DNA of 64,000 nt from Nitrobacter winogradskyi Nb-255 (GCF_000012725.1 NC_007406.1:1082001-1146000); one strand, 5' to 3'. Counted from the first letter of the stretch, positions 1 through 9,680 are shown. Notes: generated by a model from the sequence alone, not told the origin. A program made the numbers and translations.

Positions 1-2
1 AT

Positions 3-239
3 CTGCAGTCCCGGAGCGATGTCCAGAACATCGAGCTCATGAACCTGGCGGGCTTCTGCCGCAACTGCCTCTCGAACTGGCTCAAGGAGGCCGCTGACGA
101 ACAAGGCGCCGGCATGACTAAGGACGAAAGCCGCGAAGCGGTGTACGGCATGACTTATGAGGCCTGGAAGGCGAAACATCAGAGCGAGGCGACGCCGGAG
201 CAACTCGCGGCGATGAAGAAGAACGCGGGCGGTCACTGA
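3..239 (+). CDS. DUF1244 family protein, 5' end cut by window
   Basis: The frame is open from base 3 to TGA at 237-239 and translates upstream of the first ATG (39) as RSDVQNIEL before MNLAGFCRNCLSNW, the conserved core of DUF1244. The true start therefore lies outside the window and 39 is an internal Met. Two cysteines in CRNC and an acidic, hydrophilic C-terminus are visible. DUF1244 proteins are short (about 100 residues), common in alpha- and gammaproteobacteria and of unknown function. The gene is followed by a 170-bp gap and then gapR on the same strand. Confidence 0.85.
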   Translation: MQSRSDVQNIELMNLAGFCRNCLSNWLKEAADEQGAGMTKDESREAVYGMTYEAWKAKHQSEATPEQLAAMKKNAGGH

Positions 240-411
240 TTTCGCGCCCGCGGTCTGTGGGCCGCTGTGGATGAGCGCGATGCCGCCTTGACGCCGGGCG
301 CGCCGCTCGGGAGTGTCGGCCTTCAAAATGTGACAGGCGGCGAGCGCGTCCGAGCTACATTCCCAACGTCATCTTTCATATCCGTCATCATTCATATTCA
401 GGAGTAGCAGG

Positions 412-681
412 ATGGTCACCGCCGTCGCCGCCAAGGAAGAGCCCGTGACCAGTTTCGCGAAGGATCAGCTCAGGGCCATCATCGAGCGTATCGAGCGGCT
501 GGAAGAAGAGAAGAAGACCATTTCCGATGATATTCGTGATGTCTACGCCGAGGCCAAGGGCAACGGGTATGACGTCAAGGCGTTGCGAACGATCGTGCGG
601 ATGCGCAAGCAGGACGCCAACGAGCGTCAGGAGCAGGAAACGATTCTGGAAACCTATATGCACGCGCTCGGAATGCTGTGA
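412..681 (+). CDS. gapR: GapR-like nucleoid-associated protein (DUF2312)
   Basis: 89 residues, almost entirely helical and charged, with the [11 protein letters not shown] coiled-coil segment near residues 27-40 and the family core [14 protein letters not shown] near 60-73. This matches DUF2312/GapR, which in Caulobacter binds overtwisted AT-rich DNA ahead of replication and transcription complexes. The start is preceded by AGGAG about 10 bases upstream. The length is normal for the family. The gene stands alone between DUF1244 and a repeat. The family assignment is firm; DNA binding here is inferred from homologues. Confidence 0.9.
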   Translation: MVTAVAAKEEPVTSFAKDQLRAIIERIERLEEEKKTISDDIRDVYAEAKGNGYDVKALRTIVRMRKQDANERQEQETILETYMHALGML

Positions 682-979
682 GGCGCGGGCGCGGCTTTGC
701 ATCCATCAAAGCCCGGAATCAAACACCCTGAGCATGATACCGACCCGAAGCGCCGCGCCGGCGCAAAGTGGAAACCGGTGTTCGGAAAAAGATCACGCTC
801 AAACAAAGAAGATAAGCGGCGAGTCTGGTTCAAGGGAATTGAACCCAGACTCCAGGCTTTTTCGGTTGGGGCGATCAGAGCATTTTACGGTGAGGGTGGA
901 CCTCTGTTCTCGCGAAGAAAACGCGTCCCAAATAAGATCATAGAGCTTCGCTTCTGATTCATCAGAAGCGGAAAGGCGA
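682..979. repeat. Intergenic repeat (family A copy 1) plus hairpin
   Basis: No gene seen. From 731 the sequence AGCATGATAC runs into a GTGGAAACCGGTGTTCGGAA block that recurs at 13388 and, inverted, near 18870. A long imperfect stem follows at about 822-853 (GAGTCTGGTTCAA / TTGAACCCAGACTC). At 949-970 CGCTTCTGAT-tc-ATCAGAAGCG is a perfect 10-bp hairpin just past the stop of the minus-strand DUF882 gene, where it may end transcription. The CGCTTCTGA stem recurs at 13625, 37215 and 48838. Confidence 0.75.
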
Positions 980-2617
980 CTACCGCAGCGAGGCTGCCTG
1001 CACCGCGAGCGCGGTCGTCGTCAACCGGGCGACGGCCGATCCGGTAAATCGATCGCAGACCATGCCCATTTGCGGATCGCCGGAGAAAGCCATGGCGATC
1101 GTCCGGTCCGGCTTGGTGAAATAAGCCTGCATCAGGGTCATGTCCTGTTCGCCCATGACCGTCGCCAGCATTGTGCGGCTGGCGCTCGGGGAAAGGATCA
1201 TCGCACGCATCCAGGCAGTGCTGTCGCGTGAGGCCGCTGGCGCCAAACGGCGCGAGATCGACACCGTGGACTTTCGGCCCTGAGCGCTTTTGGCGACGAC
1301 CGTGGTCACACCGTCCACCGCCATCGGGTTGCGCGCGGGGAGGGGCGCCGGCCGGACGGGCGGGATCGATGCTGTCGCCGCGAAGATTCGCGCGCGCCGG
1401 ACGTCCTTCTCCGGCGCATAGGCCAGCGCCTGCAAGGGATCAGAAATGCTGCCGGTCGCGGTGTGTCGGTCGGCTGCCGAGGCGACCGCCCGCCGTGCGC
1501 TGACGGCCGCCGCGATCTGCTTCTGCGTGGCCTGGTTCGGGGCCGGCGGGATATCGTCCCAGAAACCGCGGGAATTGATGATGTCGGCGGGGGTCTGAGG
1601 TTTGCTCCCCTCCGCCTGTCTCGCGGAAAGCGGCGTCGGGGCGGGGCGCACGTCGGCGGCGGCCAGCCTGAAAGCCCCCGGCTTCGCCCGCGGCAGCGGC
1701 ACCGCATCTGCCGAGGTAGCAGCGGGCGCGGGTGCGGGTGCTTGATCCGGCCGAGCAGCCGGCGCGCCGTCAGACTCGTCATCCTCATCGGCCGACTTGC
1801 CGCGGAATAGCGCCAGCAGGAAGTTCGACGGCTTGCTGCTTGCGGTTCCTTCCTCACCCGCGTGGCGGCGGCGCTTCTCGATGTCGGCCATCGCCACCTG
1901 ATAGCCCGCCAGCGGGTTGCCGTCCGAGGGAATGTGCACGGTGCGGCCGTCCGGGAAGACGCGCGCCAACTGATCGTGGGTCATGCGCGGCCAGTGCCGC
2001 ACATGTCCGGTATCGAGATGGACGAATGGCGAGCCCGATTTGGGATAGAAGCCGACGCCGCCGCGCTGGAGGCGAAGTCCAGCGAAGCGGATTTTTTCGA
2101 GCTGCACGCCGGGAATATAGAAGTCCATCGCGTGGCCGAGCGTGTGCTGGCTGAATCGCGCCACGCCGCTGTTCTTGGACCTGCGGCGAAGCATGGCGTT
2201 GGTGGCGGGAGAGCGGTAGGCGGAGATGATGTTGATCGGCTGCCTTCCGTCGACGTCGCGATAGACCTCCCAGAGGATGTCGAAGAGATGACGATCCATG
2301 GTGGTCTGCTCCTGGCTGCGCCAGTCGCGGAGAAAATGATTGAGCTGTTTCAGCGCGCCTTCGTCGTAGCGGCCGTTGCGCTTGAAGGTGACGGTGAGGT
2401 TCTCGCTGGAATGGGTATGATGAAAGGACAGGGTGCGCGTTTCGTTCAGCGCGGCGGCATTATGCACCGATCCCGCGCCCGCGAGCAGAAGAAGCGACGA
2501 CAGGCCGATGCGAGAACCGGTCCGTGAAATCGACAACGATTTCAAGCCGCGTGCAAAACCAGCAAGCACTATGAGCCCACCCGGAAGACGAACAAGTCGG
2601 AAGGCCCTTCCACACAA
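980..2617 (-). CDS. DUF882 / YcbK-type M15-like peptidoglycan peptidase
   Basis: After a hydrophobic N-terminal segment (GLSSLLLLAGAGS, residues about 38-50) that looks like a signal sequence comes a DUF882 domain with SAYRSPATN, SQHTLGHAMDF and FVHLDTGHVRHW. The His and Asp of SQHTLGHAMD and the later HLD are the zinc-site residues of LAS/M15 peptidases, so a periplasmic peptidoglycan hydrolase is likely. Beyond about residue 250 the protein is long, Pro/Ala-rich and poorly conserved. The 2617 start is TTG; a GTG at 2569 is an equally good start and still keeps the signal segment. Single gene; paired GTTAAC motifs lie upstream. Confidence 0.82.
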   Translation of the reverse strand: MCGRAFRLVRLPGGLIVLAGFARGLKSLSISRTGSRIGLSSLLLLAGAGSVHNAAALNETRTLSFHHTHSSENLTVTFKRNGRYDEGALKQLNHFLRDWRSQEQTTMDRHLFDILWEVYRDVDGRQPINIISAYRSPATNAMLRRRSKNSGVARFSQHTLGHAMDFYIPGVQLEKIRFAGLRLQRGGVGFYPKSGSPFVHLDTGHVRHWPRMTHDQLARVFPDGRTVHIPSDGNPLAGYQVAMADIEKRRRHAGEEGTASSKPSNFLLALFRGKSADEDDESDGAPAARPDQAPAPAPAATSADAVPLPRAKPGAFRLAAADVRPAPTPLSARQAEGSKPQTPADIINSRGFWDDIPPAPNQATQKQIAAAVSARRAVASAADRHTATGSISDPLQALAYAPEKDVRRARIFAATASIPPVRPAPLPARNPMAVDGVTTVVAKSAQGRKSTVSISRRLAPAASRDSTAWMRAMILSPSASRTMLATVMGEQDMTLMQAYFTKPDRTIAMAFSGDPQMGMVCDRFTGSAVARLTTTALAVQAASLR

Positions 2618-2661
2618 CAGACCCCAGTGAAAGGGCGTAAAGCCAAGTCGTAGGGCAGCAG

Positions 2662-2685
2662 GGTTAACACCGATTTACGTTAACC
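2662..2685. promoter_or_regulatory. Paired GTTAAC motifs, possible CtrA-like site
   Basis: GGTTAAC and GTTAACC face each other with a 10-base spacer upstream of the minus-strand DUF882 gene, and a third GTTAAC lies at 2761. CtrA, the alphaproteobacterial cell-cycle regulator, binds TTAA-N7-TTAA. The spacing here is longer, so this is only a possible half-site arrangement. Confidence 0.3.
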
Positions 2686-2767
2686 TTGCCCGCCTGGAAC
2701 GGTAATTAGCCCGCCGACTGTGGCAGAAAAGAGCCATGCCGTTGAGGGGGGTGGATGATGGTTAACG

Positions 2768-2797
2768 AAAAAAGGACTTCATCCTGTGATGAAGCCC
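2768..2797 (-). terminator. Rho-independent terminator of the L,D-transpeptidase gene
   Basis: On the minus strand GGGCTTCATC-acag-GATGAAGTCC forms a 10-bp stem with one mismatch and is followed directly by TTTTTT. It lies 50 bases past the stop of the transpeptidase gene. Confidence 0.85.
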
Positions 2798-2846
2798 TTG
2801 TTTTCATTAAAACAATCGACTTTTCGACAGTCCGCCGAAAGGCGGG

Positions 2847-5282
2847 TTAGCGCCTGTATATCGGCCGGCGGCGGTCGTCATACTGCGGAGGCGGGGTCTG
2901 GACACCGAACAGCCGCTCGAAAAACGATGGGCCGCCGTTGTCGAAACCGCCTCCAAACCCGCGGTTTTCATTGAAGGCCATCCCCTGCTGCGGAATATTG
3001 CCTCGGGGGCGGGAATAGTTCGGCTGGGCATGAGCGACAACCGTTTCAAGATCGCGCCCATTGGAGTTTCGGAGGAGAGTCAGCATCTTGGCGTCGCGGC
3101 CGTAGACGTCCCCGCGAAGCTGCAATTTACCGGCCTGATCCACAAACGCGGTTTGATAGGTGATGTGCACCGGAAACGGAGTCGGGAAATTGATGTTGAA
3201 CTCGTTCCGGCCATACATGCTCCGGACTTTCTCAGGCGTATAATGCTCCTGCGGAAGAACGATGTTGAGCAATGTGGCGGCGTACTGGTCCGGGTTCTGA
3301 ACCCGCATGCAGCCGTGGCTGAAGGCGCGCTTCTCCTTCGCAAACAGGTGTTTGTCCGGCGTGTCGTGCTGGTACACCAGAAACTTGTTCGGAAAATTGA
3401 AGCGGATGCGGCCCAGCGCGTTACGTTCGCCCGGCGGCTGCGAAATGTGGATGCCGCCGTTGCGGTCGCGCTCCAGCTTGAGGCCCATGCGTGACAGCAC
3501 GGTCGGATCCTGTTGCAGGGCGGGAAGGTATTCCTTGTAGATGATCGAGGGAGGCACGTTCCAGGTCGGATTGACGGTGATGTACTTCATCGTTTCCGTC
3601 AGCAGCGGCGTCGCATGGAGACCCGGCTTGCCCACGACGACGCGGGTGCTCCAGATCGGCGCGCCATGCTGCATCACCTTGAGCGAATAATCCGGAATGT
3701 TCAGGATGGCATAGGCGTCGCCCAGCGACGGAGCGCCAAGCTCGCGCGGCAGCCAGCGCCAGCGTTCCATGTTGGCGATGATGGTGTCGATCGTGTGATC
3801 CTTCTTCGGACCGTTTAGAGCGCGGATGGTGTTGTTGCCCAGGATGCCGTCGGGCTTGAGATGATGGCGAGCCTGGAATTCCCGTACGGCGGCGGCGACG
3901 TCGGCATCGAAACGGGTGTCGTCAGGATTTTGTGTCACGCCCAGTCTTGCGCGAATCTGGGGTACGCGCGGATCCTCGATCACGGCATTCTTGCGGAACA
4001 CCAGACCTGGACCTTCCGCGATTTCGATGACAGGCCCTTCCGAATCCTTGCGCAATTCGGCGAGCTTCCGCTTCAGCGCCTGGAAAAGCTTATGCGGCGG
4101 ATTGTAGCTGTCGAGCGCTGCGGAGGAATCCTTGGCGGTGGTGACGTTCGTCAGAACCTGCTCTGGATCGACAGGGTGCTCGGGATACTGGATATCCGCG
4201 CTGACCTGGGTCCAATGCATCCGGCCGCTCTGCGCCTGGCGTGCATAGTCCATCATGCTCGCGGTCAGCTTCAGATCAGCTTCCGCAAGCTGCTCCGGCG
4301 ATGAGGCCGCCGCAAAATCCGGTACAGGGTAATCGGAGGGATTGAGGCCATCGGCCGCGGCGTCCCTGAGGCGCGCGATCACGCCCTGAGCCTGCGTGTT
4401 CAGCGTGCCGCCTTCCGTCCAGAGCGGCGCGTAGCTCCGCGCGGTATAGAATTTTTCAACCGCCGCCCGCTCAGCCTTCCGGGAAAACAACTTCGTTGCA
4501 TTGGCATCGAGCAGTCCATGCAGCTTTTCGGCCGTCGGTTGATCCGCAGGAGGGACGTTGATTACGGTCTTGACGGGTTCGCCGGGCTGTTCGGAGTTTG
4601 CCGCGGCGCCAGCCTCCGGGCGAGGCGTCACATCGGGACGGATTGTTGCCGTCGCGTCCTTTGTTGCTTCGGTTGCCTTGCCTGTCTCCTGGTCCGTTTC
4701 TTGGCCTGTCTTGATGCCGTCCGGCGAAGCCGCCGTGACATCCTTCGATCCGGTCTCCTTCGACCCCACCTCAGTGTCCGACTTGGCGTCAGTGATTTTC
4801 GGCTTGGCAGGCTTCGTTTCGGCGGTTCCTGCGTTTGAGCCTGGCTCGGGCTCGACGCCCGATGGCTCCGCATCGGAAGAGGCTGTTTCGTCTGGCGGCG
4901 TCGGTGCGTACGAAGGCGTATCGGAGTTCGATGCGGCCGCGCCGGCGGGCTTCGTGTCCACGGCCGTTGTATCCGCAGGCTTTGGATCGGATACGCTGGA
5001 ATCAGTTTCGCCGTTGTCGGCCTTCTGCTGGTCCGGCTTCGATTCGCCAACGACCTGCGCAGCGGGCTGCTGACCCTCCGCCTTGAAATCGGCCGCGGTG
5101 GGTGGCGGAACGTTGGCGGGCTCCGGCGATGGAATTGCTGCGTCGATTGCGAGTTCCGAGGCGCTTTTCTTCACGGTATCCGCTTGAGCAAATGCGGCAG
5201 AGGTGGAAACCGCCAGAAAGGTGGCTGCAAGCACCGTCAGAATCCGATCGAATCCTGTCCGGCTAGTCGGGTCGTCTCGCAT
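2847..5282 (-). CDS. L,D-transpeptidase, YcbB-like, secreted
   Basis: 811 residues from the ATG at 5282, chosen because GAGGGG stands just upstream and a signal peptide begins directly (RILTVLAATFLAVSTSAAFAQA). A longer frame to 5432 lacks a signal at its N-terminus. Residues about 30-240 are a low-complexity Thr/Ala/Pro/Glu/Lys linker. A YcbB-like scaffold with a peptidoglycan-binding repeat (FDADVAAAVREFQARHHL) follows, then the YkuD catalytic domain with SHGCMRVQNP; His656 and Cys658 are the catalytic pair. The C-terminus is Gly/Pro-rich. It should make 3-3 cross-links between meso-DAP residues in the periplasm. Single gene with its own terminator. Confidence 0.9.
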   Translation of the reverse strand: MRDDPTSRTGFDRILTVLAATFLAVSTSAAFAQADTVKKSASELAIDAAIPSPEPANVPPPTAADFKAEGQQPAAQVVGESKPDQQKADNGETDSSVSDPKPADTTAVDTKPAGAAASNSDTPSYAPTPPDETASSDAEPSGVEPEPGSNAGTAETKPAKPKITDAKSDTEVGSKETGSKDVTAASPDGIKTGQETDQETGKATEATKDATATIRPDVTPRPEAGAAANSEQPGEPVKTVINVPPADQPTAEKLHGLLDANATKLFSRKAERAAVEKFYTARSYAPLWTEGGTLNTQAQGVIARLRDAAADGLNPSDYPVPDFAAASSPEQLAEADLKLTASMMDYARQAQSGRMHWTQVSADIQYPEHPVDPEQVLTNVTTAKDSSAALDSYNPPHKLFQALKRKLAELRKDSEGPVIEIAEGPGLVFRKNAVIEDPRVPQIRARLGVTQNPDDTRFDADVAAAVREFQARHHLKPDGILGNNTIRALNGPKKDHTIDTIIANMERWRWLPRELGAPSLGDAYAILNIPDYSLKVMQHGAPIWSTRVVVGKPGLHATPLLTETMKYITVNPTWNVPPSIIYKEYLPALQQDPTVLSRMGLKLERDRNGGIHISQPPGERNALGRIRFNFPNKFLVYQHDTPDKHLFAKEKRAFSHGCMRVQNPDQYAATLLNIVLPQEHYTPEKVRSMYGRNEFNINFPTPFPVHITYQTAFVDQAGKLQLRGDVYGRDAKMLTLLRNSNGRDLETVVAHAQPNYSRPRGNIPQQGMAFNENRGFGGGFDNGGPSFFERLFGVQTPPPQYDDRRRPIYRR

Positions 5283-5574
5283 TCTCGCACCCCTCGGGTG
5301 AAACTGTCCCCACGGAACAATTCTCTGGTAAATTTCTATCCGGCGTCCGCCGAGGCTTCTGATTCGGCCTCCACGCACGAATGCTATACGCGCGCCTGAT
5401 TCGGGCAGCCAGCGCCGCAAGGGGCCACTCACGACAAACTGACCTCAAAACACGCCGTTGGCAACGCGAAGCGTTGTTCTGACGCGCGTTTTCCGTTGGT
5501 CTGTCACTGCGCCGCAACGGTTCATTTTCACGCCCGCACACTCGCGTGATGCGTTTCGAACGCAATCGAGGCTG

Positions 5575-7071
5575 TTACTGTTCCTCCTTCGCGGCGATGT
5601 CATCGAGCTTGCGGTAGAGTGTGGATCGTCCGATTTTCAATCGGCGCGCGACTTCGGACATCTGTCCGCGATAATGCGAGACGGCGAAGCGAATGATGTC
5701 GGCTTCCAGCTCATCGAGCGGGCGGACCTCGCCGTCCTGCGCGAACAATGGCAGGCTGCCCGCATCTGGCGCAGGCGCAAGGGGTATTTCATTACCGGGT
5801 ATAGCCTGCGATGCTGTTTGCTGCGCGATCGATTCCATGATCAGCGGTTCACTTGCCGGGGCGTGCGTTTCCGCGTGGGTGGTGGCTGCGGTCTGCTGAG
5901 CGATTGAAGGAAAATCCGGGAGGCCAAGTTGTGGGTCCTCGCTCATGACGACAGCGCGGTAAACAGCGTTTTCGAGCTGACGGATGTTGCCTGGCCAGTC
6001 GAGTTGCGACAGGGCGGTCATCGCCTCGCCGCTGATGCCCTTGATCAACCGGTTTTCCTCAGCGCAGAAGCGCGCCAGAAAGTGCCGGAGCAGGTTCGGG
6101 ATATCCTCGCGGCGTTTTCGAAGCGGCGGAATGGTCAGCGGCAGCACGTGCAGGCGGTAGAACAGATCTTCCCTGAACAATCCGGCCTTGACGCGATCGA
6201 GCAGGCGGCGATTGGTGGCCGAGATGATGCGGACGTCCACCTTGACCGGCTTGTGGCCGCCGACCGCTTCGACAGCGCCTTCCTGCAGCGCGCGCAATAG
6301 CTTGACTTGCGTGGCGAGCGGCAACTCGCTCACTTCATCCAGAAACAGCGTGCCGCCGGAAGCATCCACGAACTTGCCGGCGTGGCGGTCGGTCGCGCCG
6401 GTGAACGATCCTTTCTCGTGACCGAACAGGATCGATTCGACCAGGTTGTCGGGGATCGCGCCGCAATTGACGGTGACAAACGGCTTGGCGCTGCGATCGC
6501 TTGTGCCGTGAATGGCGCGCGCGAACAGCTCCTTGCCGACACCGGACTCGCCTTCGATCAGCACCGGGATGGAAGATCCCGCCGCCTTTTTCGCCGCCTT
6601 CATCACGTCGGCCATGGCCTCGCTGCGGGTGATGATGTCGCCGAAGGTGAGGCGGCCTTCGCGGCTGTGGCGCACCCGCTGCAATTCGTTCTTGAGCGCG
6701 CTGGCGTTGAGCGCGTTGCGCAGGCTGACCTGGAGACGCTCGATGCCGACCGGCTTGACCACGAAGTCATGGGCCCCGGCGCGCATGGCCGAGACCACAT
6801 TGTCGATGCCCCCATGCGCGGTCTGGACAATGACGGGGATGCTGAGGCCTGCCTCGCGGATTTCCGCCAGCACGCCCATGCCGTCGAGGCCGGGCATCAC
6901 GAGGTCGAGGACAACGGCATCGATCACCGGACCGTCGCCTGCCGTCATCGCGGCGACGGCAGCGTCGCCGCTTTCGACGACGATGGTTTCATAGCCGCAC
7001 CGCCGCACCATGTTCTCGACGAGACGACGCTGCACCGCGTCATCGTCGGCGATCAAAATGGTGGCAGTCAT
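5575..7071 (-). CDS. Sigma-54-dependent response regulator (NtrC family)
   Basis: 498 residues with three domains. The receiver has acceptor Asp56 in VLDLVMP and Lys106 in VVKP. The AAA+ domain has Walker A GESGVGKE at 174-181, Walker B LFLDE at 242-246 and GSFTGA at 221-226, the loop that contacts sigma-54 (usual form GAFTGA). A C-terminal Fis-type helix-turn-helix reads [15 protein letters not shown] 60-residue Ala/Pro-rich linker separates AAA+ and Fis. It should activate sigma-54 promoters when phosphorylated. No partner kinase gene is adjacent, so the signal is unknown. Confidence 0.92.
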   Translation of the reverse strand: MTATILIADDDAVQRRLVENMVRRCGYETIVVESGDAAVAAMTAGDGPVIDAVVLDLVMPGLDGMGVLAEIREAGLSIPVIVQTAHGGIDNVVSAMRAGAHDFVVKPVGIERLQVSLRNALNASALKNELQRVRHSREGRLTFGDIITRSEAMADVMKAAKKAAGSSIPVLIEGESGVGKELFARAIHGTSDRSAKPFVTVNCGAIPDNLVESILFGHEKGSFTGATDRHAGKFVDASGGTLFLDEVSELPLATQVKLLRALQEGAVEAVGGHKPVKVDVRIISATNRRLLDRVKAGLFREDLFYRLHVLPLTIPPLRKRREDIPNLLRHFLARFCAEENRLIKGISGEAMTALSQLDWPGNIRQLENAVYRAVVMSEDPQLGLPDFPSIAQQTAATTHAETHAPASEPLIMESIAQQTASQAIPGNEIPLAPAPDAGSLPLFAQDGEVRPLDELEADIIRFAVSHYRGQMSEVARRLKIGRSTLYRKLDDIAAKEEQ

Positions 7072-7184
7072 GGCATTCCCCGCACTACAACTTATCTGTA
7101 TTGAATCGGGGCACTTTGGCGGACGGGGATTAATGCGCTCTTAAGGTTTGCCGCCGCGCCGTGTCGTCATAACTGCTCTCCTGC

Positions 7185-7234
7185 TGATCGGTGTTCATCC
7201 TGATCGGTGTTCATAGAGCTTGGTGTTCATAGAG
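7185..7234. repeat. Short tandem repeat before the M3 peptidase gene
   Basis: TGATCGGTGTTCAT occurs at 7185-7198 and 7201-7214, and GGTGTTCATAGAG at 7206-7218 and 7222-7234. GTGTTCAT thus appears three times at 15-16-base spacing directly upstream of the ATG at 7251, covering the place where the ribosome-binding site should be. Confidence 0.7.
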
Positions 7235-7250
7235 AAAGTCTGGATCGATA

Positions 7251-9128
7251 ATGGCTGCGCGTTCGTCCTCCGCCTCCCGCAAATCCGCGACCGCTCGCAA
7301 ACCCGTCTCCCGCCGCAAGCCGGCCAGGAAAGCGTCCGCCGCGAAATCGGGCGCGGGGAGGCTGCCGGAGTGGAATCTCGCGGATCTCTATGCCGGGATT
7401 GACGCGCCCGAGATCGCGCGCGATCTCGACCGGATCGACGCTGAATGCAGGGCGTTCGAGGCGGATTACAAGGGCAGGCTCGCGACCGAAACGTCGGGCC
7501 CGGAGGGCGGCGCCTGGCTCGCGGGAGCCGTGCGGCGCTATGAGGCGATCGATGATCTCGCGGGCCGGCTCGCCTCCTTCGCGGGTTTGATTCATGCCGG
7601 CGACAGCGTTGATCCCGCGATCTCGAAATTCTATGGCGACGTTTCGGAACGTCTGACGGCGGCGTCACTGCACCTGCTGTTTTTTCCGCTGGAGCTCAAC
7701 CGTCTCGACGACGACGTGATCGAGCGCGCCATGCAGACGCCGGAACTCGGGCATTATCGCCCCTGGATCGAGGACAGCCGCAAGGACAAGCCGTACCAGC
7801 TTGAGGATCGTCTGGAGCAGCTCTTTCATGAGAAGTCGCAGACCGGCTACTCGGCATGGAACAGGTTGTTCGACCAGACCATTGCAGGGCTGCGCTTCAA
7901 GGTCGGAGCAAAAGAGCTTGCGATCGAACCGGCGCTGAACCTGTTGCAGGATCGCTCGCCGGAGAAACGCAAGGCGGCGGGGCAGGCGCTGGCGAAGACG
8001 TTCAAGGCCAACGAGCGAACCTTCGCGCTCATCACCAATACGCTCGCGAAGGACAAGGATATTTCCGACCGCTGGCGCGGTTTTCAGGACGTGGCGGACT
8101 CACGCCATCTCAACAATCGCGTCGAGCGCGAGGTGGTGGACGCGCTTGTGGCTTCGGTGCGTGCGGCCTATCCCCGGCTGTCGCATCGTTACTACGCGCT
8201 GAAGGCGCGCTGGTTCAAAAAGAAAAAGCTCGCGCACTGGGACCGCAACGCGCCGCTGCCGTTCGCCGCCACCGGAGTCATTCCCTGGGGCGATGCGCGC
8301 AAGATGGTTCTGAGTGCCTATGGCGAATTCTCGCCCGAGATGGCCGGCATCGCCGAGCGATTCTTTACCGACCGGTGGATCGACGCGCCGGTGCGTCCCG
8401 GCAAGGCGCCGGGAGCGTTCTCGCACCCGACCACGCCATCCGCGCATCCCTACGTGCTGATGAATTACCAGGGCAAGCCGCGCGATGTGATGACCCTCGC
8501 GCATGAGCTGGGGCATGGCGTTCATCAGGTGCTTGCCGCGAAGAATGGCGCGCTGATGGCGCCGACGCCGCTGACGCTCGCGGAAACCGCTTCGGTCTTT
8601 GGTGAGATGCTGACCTTCAAGCGGCTGCTGGCGCAAACGAAGAACGCGAAGCAGCGGCAGGCGCTTCTGGCCGGCAAGGTCGAGGACATGATCAACACCG
8701 TGGTGCGGCAGATCGCCTTCTATACGTTCGAGCGCGCGGTTCATACCGAGCGCAAGGACGGCGAACTCACCGCGGAGCGCCTCGGTCAGCTCTGGCTCAG
8801 CGTGCAGGGGGAGAGTCTTGGGCCGGCGATCGAGATCAAGCCGGGGTACGAGACGTTCTGGATGTACATTCCTCACTTCATCCATTCGCCGTTCTATGTC
8901 TATGCCTACGCGTTCGGCGATTGCCTCGTGAATTCGCTCTATGCGGTTTATGAACACGCGTCCGAGGGTTTCGCGGAGCGTTATCTGGCGATGCTCGCCG
9001 CCGGCGGCACCAAGCACTATTCCGAACTGTTGAAGCCGTTCGAGCTCGACGCCAGGGATCCGAAATTCTGGGATGGCGGGTTATCGGTCATTGCCGGCAT
9101 GATCGACGAACTGGAGGGGACGGGATAG
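7251..9128 (+). CDS. pepF: M3 family oligoendopeptidase (PepF-type)
   Basis: 625 residues, usual for PepF/M3B peptidases. The zinc motif HELGH is at 418-422 and the third ligand Glu lies in LAETASVFGEML about 25 residues later. The first 30 residues are basic and Ser/Ala/Lys-rich, unlike most homologues, and may be a disordered tail. The enzyme is a cytoplasmic zinc peptidase that cuts short peptides. No strong Shine-Dalgarno is seen before the ATG; instead a tandem repeat sits there. Monocistronic. Confidence 0.92.
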   Translation: MAARSSSASRKSATARKPVSRRKPARKASAAKSGAGRLPEWNLADLYAGIDAPEIARDLDRIDAECRAFEADYKGRLATETSGPEGGAWLAGAVRRYEAIDDLAGRLASFAGLIHAGDSVDPAISKFYGDVSERLTAASLHLLFFPLELNRLDDDVIERAMQTPELGHYRPWIEDSRKDKPYQLEDRLEQLFHEKSQTGYSAWNRLFDQTIAGLRFKVGAKELAIEPALNLLQDRSPEKRKAAGQALAKTFKANERTFALITNTLAKDKDISDRWRGFQDVADSRHLNNRVEREVVDALVASVRAAYPRLSHRYYALKARWFKKKKLAHWDRNAPLPFAATGVIPWGDARKMVLSAYGEFSPEMAGIAERFFTDRWIDAPVRPGKAPGAFSHPTTPSAHPYVLMNYQGKPRDVMTLAHELGHGVHQVLAAKNGALMAPTPLTLAETASVFGEMLTFKRLLAQTKNAKQRQALLAGKVEDMINTVVRQIAFYTFERAVHTERKDGELTAERLGQLWLSVQGESLGPAIEIKPGYETFWMYIPHFIHSPFYVYAYAFGDCLVNSLYAVYEHASEGFAERYLAMLAAGGTKHYSELLKPFELDARDPKFWDGGLSVIAGMIDELEGTG

Positions 9129-9527
9129 AGCGGCCCATCACCGCCAAGCGGCGTGGCAAATTGGCGCAGGCTCGTATGGCGAGCCTGCGAAAAACTAAAC
9201 CCACAACTCCAACGTGCATTTCTCAGGCGTCGAACAGTTTGTTCGGCGCGGGCGTGGCCTGATGACGTGGCTGGGTAAGGCAACCGGAATGAGGCCCCGA
9301 TTCCGGCCGGGACGCGGCGCTCAGCCCTCATCCGGTCAAACATTACGCCAAAGGAGCCTGCCGTGAGCCAGAGAACTCGGCGTCAGCCGGGCTCAAATGG
9401 GCGGGATTCGCCGGTTTTATACATTTAGGCGCGGTGACCTCACCAAGGTAGTCGTCATACCGTTGCTCTGTCCGCGCGATTGCGCTAATTCCTCAAGGGC
9501 AAGATCAACCCTGGCTGGAGACTCGAC
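9129..9527 (+). other. Gene-free stretch with hairpin
   Basis: No convincing gene in about 400 bases. At 9166-9188 GCAGGCTCG-tatgg-CGAGCCTGC is a perfect 9-bp stem, probably the pepF terminator although no T-run follows. The identical stem occurs at 17605-17625. The rest would hold the promoter of the small oxidase gene. Confidence 0.6.
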
Positions 9528-9680
9528 GTGTCAGATCATAGCGAAATCGTTTACTCGACGGCGGACGGCATGGATTACCCGGCGCACGAGAATACGTACA
9601 ATGCCTTCATCAAATTCGGGACGATCGGTTCGGTGGCTGTGATCATCGTCGTCTCGTTGATGGCGATCTTCCTCACCTGA
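9528..9680 (+). CDS. aa3-type cytochrome c oxidase subunit IV (small)
   Basis: A GTG-start frame of 50 residues beginning MSDHSEIVYSTADGMDYPAH and ending in one membrane helix (SVAVIIVVSLMAIFLT). This is the alphaproteobacterial aa3 oxidase subunit IV family, a one-helix subunit whose role in the complex is not essential or clear. The other oxidase subunits are not in this window. A paralogue of the same length lies at 35692, about 78% identical by eye in the first 20 residues. The pnt operon follows 95 bases downstream. Confidence 0.88.
   Translation: MSDHSEIVYSTADGMDYPAHENTYNAFIKFGTIGSVAVIIVVSLMAIFLT

Noticed and set aside
5263-5432. Longer start for the L,D-transpeptidase at 5432
   Set aside because: The extension puts 50 Arg-rich residues before the signal peptide; the ATG at 5282 has a good ribosome site and exposes the signal.
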